Assembly (NCBI RefSeq): GCF_002865645.1
Contig: NW_020194684.1
Location: forward strand, 4,069,952 to 4,133,951
Source of the DNA: Hyaloscypha bicolor E
Lineage: Eukaryota; Ascomycota; Leotiomycetes; Helotiales; Hyaloscyphaceae
DNA: 64,000 bases
Direction of reading: 5' to 3'
In this document: positions 58,276 to 64,000 of the stretch, in pieces
How positions within the stretch are numbered: position 1 is the first letter of the stretch
Layout of the letters: the number at the start of each line of letters is the position of its first letter
Notes under the pieces: model-generated
What the model saw: the letters and a program-made list of their open reading frames with translations, nothing else
What the model was told of the DNA's origin: nothing
Databases searched by the model: none
Program-made: the position numbers and the translations under genes

Positions 58276-59952
58276 GTTTTATGTTTGTGTGTGTGATGAT
58301 TGTAGTATGTGTTTGTGTTTGTGTGTAGGAGAGTATACTTTTCTTGTGGAAAGATAAAAGTGTGTGAGTTGCAGAGAAAGGAGGTGGGGGACAGGTCATG
58401 AGATTTATAGCAAACACCACACCAACCCTAAAGGCAACTTTGCCGCGTAGGCAAGGCTCATAGGCAGCAAGTCGGGTTACGAAGGCAAAAAGCAACCCAT
58501 CAGACAATAATGCAACACGCAGTCACACAGAATTGATAAGAATGGACTGGAACGCCAAAGCGTGTGATAAGTGGTCGATAGTCAGGCCCCGAGCATGACG
58601 CGCGTTGGAGGGAGGGGCCGTTTACGCCACAGCTGGGGAAGCTGTGGCTCACCCCTGCCACTTGTCGTCGCAATCAATGCCCTTTCCCTTCCTTGATGAC
58701 TCAGAAGTCTCCACCTCATGCCTTCTCTCGGGACCGAGAACTGTCTCGTCATTTTGATTCGTTGTTGTTGCCACTTCAGCAGACCGAAGTGAAACCCGTC
58801 CGGAGTTTTGAAATCCCCGAATGCTGCCTGGCCCGAAGGCCCGAGTGCCTCAAAGTCTAGGCAGCATGACATTACATAATCCACGGAGTTTGCCTCCACG
58901 CCTTCCTCTCGAGCTCCATCTGGTGACATCTGGAACAACATCACCAAGAAAACGTTCCAGACAGCTCCAGACCAGAGGCTAGGCGAATATCGACGTGCAA
59001 CAACCCAGATCAGCCCAATCTCCTCCTCTGGGCATTCATGCTAGAAGGGAAGCCACCGTGTTGGCGGCAATCGGGGGATTGTGACACCGGCCCGGAGTTT
59101 ATTGCAGAAGTCGATGCCCGGCAAACATGAGCAAACGCAGCATTTTCCATATTTTTTTGCCGCATTTAGGCATATCCATGTCAACGTCAATTTGTCCGAT
59201 ATGCAACAAAACCTTATCCCGGTTTCAGATTACGAGAGAGTAACCGACTATTACACGTGACCGGCTGATAGGTTTGGATTGTTGAGTGTGCTCAATTGCT
59301 TGGGAATGTCATGAAGCCTCAATATTTTTTTTATTTCTGTGTTTTGAGAAAATTTTGATAGGCGTACGTTTTCTGTTTCGACAAGCATTCAAAATCAACG
59401 CAAGTCCTCTTGTCCCATTCACATGACTGTCCTGCAAGGCAGAATAGCTCGTTCCTTGCTAAGCAAGGATATCTCAAGGAGGAGAGTTTTGTTTTCGGCG
59501 TCGCTGTATATTCAAATCCGGTTGACAATTCAAGTATCCCTTCTCGCTTGACTACCCTCCATCGATGACCGACATGCATTGTGGAATCATTGTGGCCAGT
59601 TGATGAAGCCAGACCTCTTTTGTCTGTCGATCATGGAGTAAGAACAAAGATATTGTATTCTTGACAACGATAAAGATAACAGTTCAGTTCAATTGTATTT
59701 TATCCCGATAATCTTTCATTATTTGGTCGCTTGGGTCTTGAGTGATTTTCACCAACCGTGGGTGTCACGCGGTGAATGTACCACGCACAAGAGCTTATTA
59801 ACTCTGTTTTCTTTAGTTCTACAAGAGGTTCCTGTATCGCTCTAGTACGGCTCTATCTGACGTATTCGCACTTCTGATCTTGATCCATACCTTTTCAAAA
59901 ACATTAAATAGCCAACCTCGACTACTAATCGATCAAGTACACTAGTTTCAAA
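58276..59952. other. Long intergenic region
   Basis: Promoter of the Hsp20 gene at its left end. Minus-strand frames at 58582-58947 and 59331-59579 have no recognisable content. No RNA gene could be identified. Confidence 0.4.
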
Positions 59953-60489
59953 ATGGGTCTTTACAAGGTCCAGCCACCATGGCTACCATGCGCGCTGAAC
60001 CCGAGACACAAGTTGAGACCATTGTTTTCAACTATAAGACATCTCGAACGGCGAATCAGAGTGCCGGCTGTACTACACTCCGACCGATGGAAACAACTCC
60101 TTCTCAGCCCTCCAAAAAGCCCTCATCGACCCTTTCTTCCACCCAGGCGAGAAACTCATTCTCCTTCCACAATCAGACATCATCCTGAATCAAAGCCATC
60201 GCCCCGATCTCGATGTGCACCGAGCTGGTCCTCACACCTGTTCGCCGTTGGCGCAGACCACAACGTCTTGATAAGAGGGGACTGTGGGGCTGAGCAGAAG
60301 TTGTGCAATGCCGCTGGTCAGATTGCTGCAAAGTGGAATAAGGAAGTTTTAAGAGACCCGACGAAAACTAAACTGACCCTTGAGTATGACAAGGTGGTGA
60401 AGGAGGCAAAATGGACGCAGTGGATGGAGAATCGTGAGATGGAGAAGGGGGACGAAGCTGGTTGTGGTTCCCGTTACTTGCTTTGGTAG
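59953..60489 (+). pseudogene. Probable frameshifted gene of unknown family
   Basis: A nominal 178-codon frame starts at ATG 59953, but protein-like sequence moves between frames: PETQVETIVFNYK in one, SECRLYYTPTDGNNSFSALQ and KALIDPFFHPGEKLILLPQS in a second, and HLFAVGADHNVLIRGDCGAE with QKLCNAAGQIAAKWNKEVL in a third. No introns fit in the space. Two small indels would therefore join them, in the genome or in the assembly. The family is not recognised. Confidence 0.4.
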
Positions 60490-60893
60490 CCATTCCTCGC
60501 TTTGTGGTATATTCGTATTGCGGGCTAGAAGGCTCGTGAGCAGCGGGACGGTACTCGATTTGTTATCCGGCGAGAGTCATCTTGGATTGAATGTGGAGGA
60601 GAGCACTTGTTTTCAGTTTAATTGGCCTCTTTGGACTTTAGAATACGAGCAAGAAATGCTCTTAGATTTTGCGCAATATTAGAAAGCATTGGTTCCAATT
60701 TTCAACTCCTTGTGCAACTTTGCATTTCCGTGACCTCAAGTGAAAAGAATATCATTTCCCTCGCATGATAGGACAAGATAGCAAGAGAAACCTAACCGCG
60801 TCTCTCATCTCAGCTCCTGCAAAGCGCTCTATGCTGATGGCATCTCATCAGCTAATTTCAATCTCAAACTCTTCCCCATAAAGGTATCATGAC
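60490..60893. other. Intergenic, no gene seen
   Basis: Lies between the probable pseudogene and the 3' end of the hydrolase. Nothing recognisable. Confidence 0.4.
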
Positions 60894-61907
60894 TCAAAGG
60901 TGCTTCTCAAAAAACGCAGCCAGTTGATTATACCTGTTCACATGATTAGTAATGTCACTTTTCCCCATCACCCTCGCAGAGAAGAAGATCAAGACTTACC
61001 CCCTCGTGTACTCCTTTAAATTCGCATCCTCCTCCAACTTAGCCCTCGCACCCATCCATCCATGGTGCATCGTCCCATAAGTCTCAACCACTATCCCATA
61101 CCCCAGTCAGCAGGTGGCTTTTCACTCTTTATCGCAAGCTCACTCCCCCCCCCATTAGAACTGGAAATAACTTACCATTCGGCTTCCCTTCCCCAACAAG
61201 CAAATCATGATACTCCTTAACAACATCCTCCGGCTCCCCATTGCTCGCAAGAACGATATGCGGGATCACGAGCGCCTTAGCATCAGCAATCTCCATCTTC
61301 CCAGGATGCACCTGTCCTGATGCAGTGAAAGGCGTGCTCTCCGCACTCGTCAAAACCACGACTTTGCCTCCCCAGCAGAGACCGAAAGCGCCCCAGCTCG
61401 AGACTTGACTCCACTTGCTTTTCGCCGCGGCGGTGAAGTCTAGCAAGTCTTTAGTGGCTTGCGGGAAATCGAAGGCTTTTCCGAAGAAAGCGGCCTTGAG
61501 TTTCTCGGATTCTTCGGTTGGGCTTGTGTACCACTGATTCCGGTCAACATTTCTCTCAATTTTGCGGGTGATGCTGGTAAGAGGAGGGAAAATCATACTT
61601 CACCCAGCATCGGACTCCCCTTGAAGAAATCTGGTACCACAACCAGGATATCCAAAGCCGTGGCTAACGCATCAGCTCCCTGTAGAGTCTGAGGTGCCGG
61701 CCCGAAGATGTCGTAAACATCAACGATGGCTTTTTTGCTTAAGAGGTTACCCGTGACGTCTGTTCTTCGTGTCAGCCTATAAAGCGATGAGAGGGTGAGA
61801 AGGGGGTTCAAACAGGTCTTTAAACCACCCACGTCCTCCCAGTTCCCCTTTTCGACATACCCCTCAGCCACGACGGGAGGGATTGTTTTGCACGCTTCAC
61901 AAGCCAT
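60894..61907 (-). CDS. Dienelactone hydrolase family protein
   Basis: Five exons (61907-61814, 61759-61599, 61533-61176, 61090-61000, 60933-60894) give 247 residues, the usual size. The alpha/beta-hydrolase catalytic features are visible: the Cys nucleophile in GLCWGGK, and the catalytic His in the family motif MHHGWMGARA on exon 4. Other family blocks are VDVYDIFGPAPQTLQGADAL and VVPDFFKG. The introns are 54, 65, 85 and 66 bases, and each join restores a family motif (KTYVTG, GEWYTSP, VVETYG, RGYNQLAAFF). The enzymes open lactone rings in aromatic degradation; the exact substrate is unknown. Cytosolic, no signal peptide. Confidence 0.92.
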
Positions 61908-62961
61908 TTTGTATTTTTCTCCTTGTTGTAATTCGCTTTTGAGTATGAGATGCAGTTAGAACTATACGTTAGATCAGGATCTGGGCTTGATATAAATAAA
62001 GTTCTGAGAGGGTATGTCGCTCGGCGATAGCTTTAAGCCCGCATCGGAGCGGAAATGTGAGGTTGCGATTGCGATGCGGCGCCGATGATGTGAAGACTCT
62101 GAGTATAAGTTGAGACGTGAGTGTGACAATTTCGTTTCTTCTGAAAATTTAATCTTTTCCTTTCAATTTCATGAACAGCGAAAATATTTGCAGAAAAGAG
62201 ACATAACTTGAAGATGATAAGTCTGACGTTGAGAGTGGGGGGGTAGAGATACCAAGTCATGTGATGCGGGGTGTAGCAGAGGAAGTTCGCAATCTCCTCC
62301 GCATCTTGCGCAATGCAGTAAAACTATATACTAATATGGCCTCTTATTCCAGTGATTAGATTATAACCCATACAGCTACGTCAAAGTCTCCCTAATTCTT
62401 GATGAGCTTTCATCTGCGATATTTTAAATGTGCAAGAAAGCTCCAGCCACTTCAAATTTGATACTTTTGAATGTACCAGAAAAACTCAGCGCTTTCAAAG
62501 CTCAGTACTTTCAATGTTACGCCCTTGAGTATACCAAAAAGAGATCTGCAGTGCCTGTCGGTTTCGATGAAATATACGACATGGAGCGCCGTAGCTCTGC
62601 CGAGACTGCTGAATGCTCACGGCTTGCCGGACAGGAAGCCCTGGCCTCCCAGTGCCTCTTCAGCAAGCCGTTGCTCGGCCGCGACAGTACGGAAGATATA
62701 AGAGAGAATGATCATCAGAAGCTCCAGGAAGTATCTAGCAATACGTAGGCCTCTAAGTTCCCACAGATCTAGATTACCGTATCGGGCATGCTCTTATTTA
62801 TGTTATGTGTCATATCCCAACTTATCCTAGCAACTGCTCCTACTGTTATTGGCGACAAGTTTCATTGCGATCAGTGCAAAATGAGACATAGATAGTCATG
62901 GAATGTTCCTCCTTTCGTTCATACAAGTGTTGTATTCGTATATGCCGCTACATTATATACT
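61908..62961. other. Intergenic, no gene seen
   Basis: A 106-codon plus-strand frame at 62428-62748 lacks recognisable domains and may be chance. It separates two minus-strand genes. Confidence 0.4.
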
Positions 62962-64000
62962 CTATATCGTCCCTTCATGTTCGTGCGCCTCATACATAGC
63001 TACAGCTGAAGCTTCATCGGCATCGTGACTTTCGTGATGGATGAAAAGAAAAGACAGCAAGACAATGCACGCCCCAACCCAATACAAAGCGCTGGAATAC
63101 TGTTGGCTCAGGGCCATCTGTCCAATCAGAGATAATGGTATGGTCAATGACAGCCCGACTGAAACAACCAACGGTGTTGTCAAGAGAATGGCATATGCCC
63201 CCGCATAGTCGCTGATTAACGACGCAGCTGAGTTGAGCTATATGAGCGTCAGCGCTGCATAGGGGCAGAAAGCTGGATAAATCATACGAGGACGATGGTC
63301 CAGATCTTCCCCGTTTGCGGAAGCTCAAACTTTTCCACGCCCGTGTAATGTAAAATCAAGAAGCCTGGCCAGAGGAATATGAGATTAAGGAGCCCAGTCA
63401 TACCGAAGAAAAGAGGCATGTTGACACGGTCTTCATTGTCGATCCTGCTCTTTATTACGATCGCATACATCCCGTACAGCACTGCACTAACAAATGCCAT
63501 AGCATCGCCAATTGCAGCCTGTTGTGGCGATTTGTGAGGAAACTTCCCCCGATTGTCGTCATTATCTCCTGCCAAGTCCACTGAGGATATGAGAATGATA
63601 CCAATCAGCGAAGCCAGAACTCCAATGAATTTTTTAACACTGAACCGTTCGATGCCAAATATGGCGCCTAAGAGGAGAGTCCAAATACTGCTTGTGGAGG
63701 TAAGAACCGTGAAGCTGGCCACACTTGTGTACTCCAGGCAAGCAGTAACGAGGTAGTTCGCGGCGAACCAGAGCAAGCAAAATTCCAGCGATAGCCAAGT
63801 CGTTTCTCGGACGCTCAGAACGGTGTTTGGATCCTTCGAGGCATTTGTTGATACTCTTGACAGTTGTATTGTCTCGATATCATCATCGACAAGGAGTCGC
63901 GTATATGAGGATTCCTCGCTCGGAGTGTCCTCATAGCCATTGTTTTCTTCCCGAGCCTTCGATTTTAGTCTTTGATACCCATCGGACCTGCTTTTCCAGT
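62962..64000 (-). CDS. EamA/SLC35F-type membrane transporter, N-terminus off the window
   Basis: Two exons are visible: the window edge to 63288 and 63237-62962, joined in phase 0 over a 50-base intron. The upstream part is a hydrophilic acidic segment (REENNGYEDTPSEESSYTRL). It is followed by at least eight hydrophobic helices, including FAANYLVTACLEYTSVASFT, FIGVLASLIGIILIS, AMAFVSAVLYGMYAIVI, LLNLIFLWPGFLIL and LYWVGACIVLLSFLFIHH. The pattern YTSVASFTVLTSTSSIWTLL and SLISDYAGAYAILLTTPLVV matches the YML018C/THI74 and SLC35F5 group of vacuolar or endomembrane drug/metabolite transporters. Substrate unknown. The first helices lie beyond the window. Confidence 0.85.

Noticed and set aside
58276..58325. 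TG/CA tract before the Hsp20 gene as a heat-shock element
   Set aside because: It is a plain microsatellite; I could not find properly spaced NGAAN units.
1..64000. tRNA, rRNA or CRISPR loci
   Set aside because: No cloverleaf with A/B boxes, rRNA stretch or spacer-repeat array was recognised; CRISPR is not expected in a fungus.

Overview
The window is nuclear DNA of a filamentous ascomycete (Pezizomycotina). Genes carry many short introns of about 45-140 bases with GT..CTAAC/T..AG signals. The gene set includes a 2,182-residue LRR/PP2C adenylate cyclase, a HET-NACHT incompatibility-type receptor and a Crh-type cell-wall transglycosylase. The repeats show the C-to-T signature of repeat-induced point mutation (RIP). 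A leotiomycete (Helotiales-like) is my best guess from overall feel, not proven.

Left arm (1-20600): a truncated gene on the minus strand at the edge; a seven-exon MFS phosphate-type transporter (2101-4751) with one GC-AG intron; a broken reading frame of unknown family (5165-6305); a secreted GH16 Crh-like enzyme (about 6815-8349) with a tandem splice donor that offers two different C-termini; adenylate cyclase (10086-16929) with an overlapping upstream ORF; a small acidic ORF; an ABM-like dimeric alpha/beta-barrel protein (17915-18843); and a partial membrane-protein gene (19680-20581).

Immune-receptor and relic zone (21600-31030): a HET-NACHT protein ends in a tandem array of 16 near-identical 31/33-residue repeats (26463-27974). 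A single CAA-to-TAA change inside repeat 2 stops the protein, yet the same frame stays open for another 1.6 kb. Behind it lie a TPR relic and a pogo/Fot-type transposase whose 622-codon frame is intact except for nonsense codons.

Transposon island (31471-51410): this 19.94-kb AT-rich block is one insertion. An outer Ty3/gypsy element (identical-length 327-bp LTRs, 5-bp duplication CGGCA) holds a second gypsy element (260-bp LTRs), a Ty1/copia element in opposite orientation (which itself holds a 298-bp solo LTR), and a 168-bp GC-rich element. I could place target-site duplications for every one. The 168-bp element recurs, identical and inverted, just outside the island (51754-51921); neither copy is RIP-damaged although the first sits in heavily RIP-damaged DNA.

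Right arm (52034-64000): an inner-nuclear-membrane Src1/MAN1 protein, a 187-bp MITE with perfect 33-bp inverted ends, a GNAT acetyltransferase, a Gly/His-rich Hsp20, a probable pseudogene, a five-exon dienelactone hydrolase and a partial EamA/SLC35F-type transporter. Exon joins given for the main genes were checked by hand for phase, and lengths sum to whole codons. All family names rest on recognised motifs; no database search was possible.
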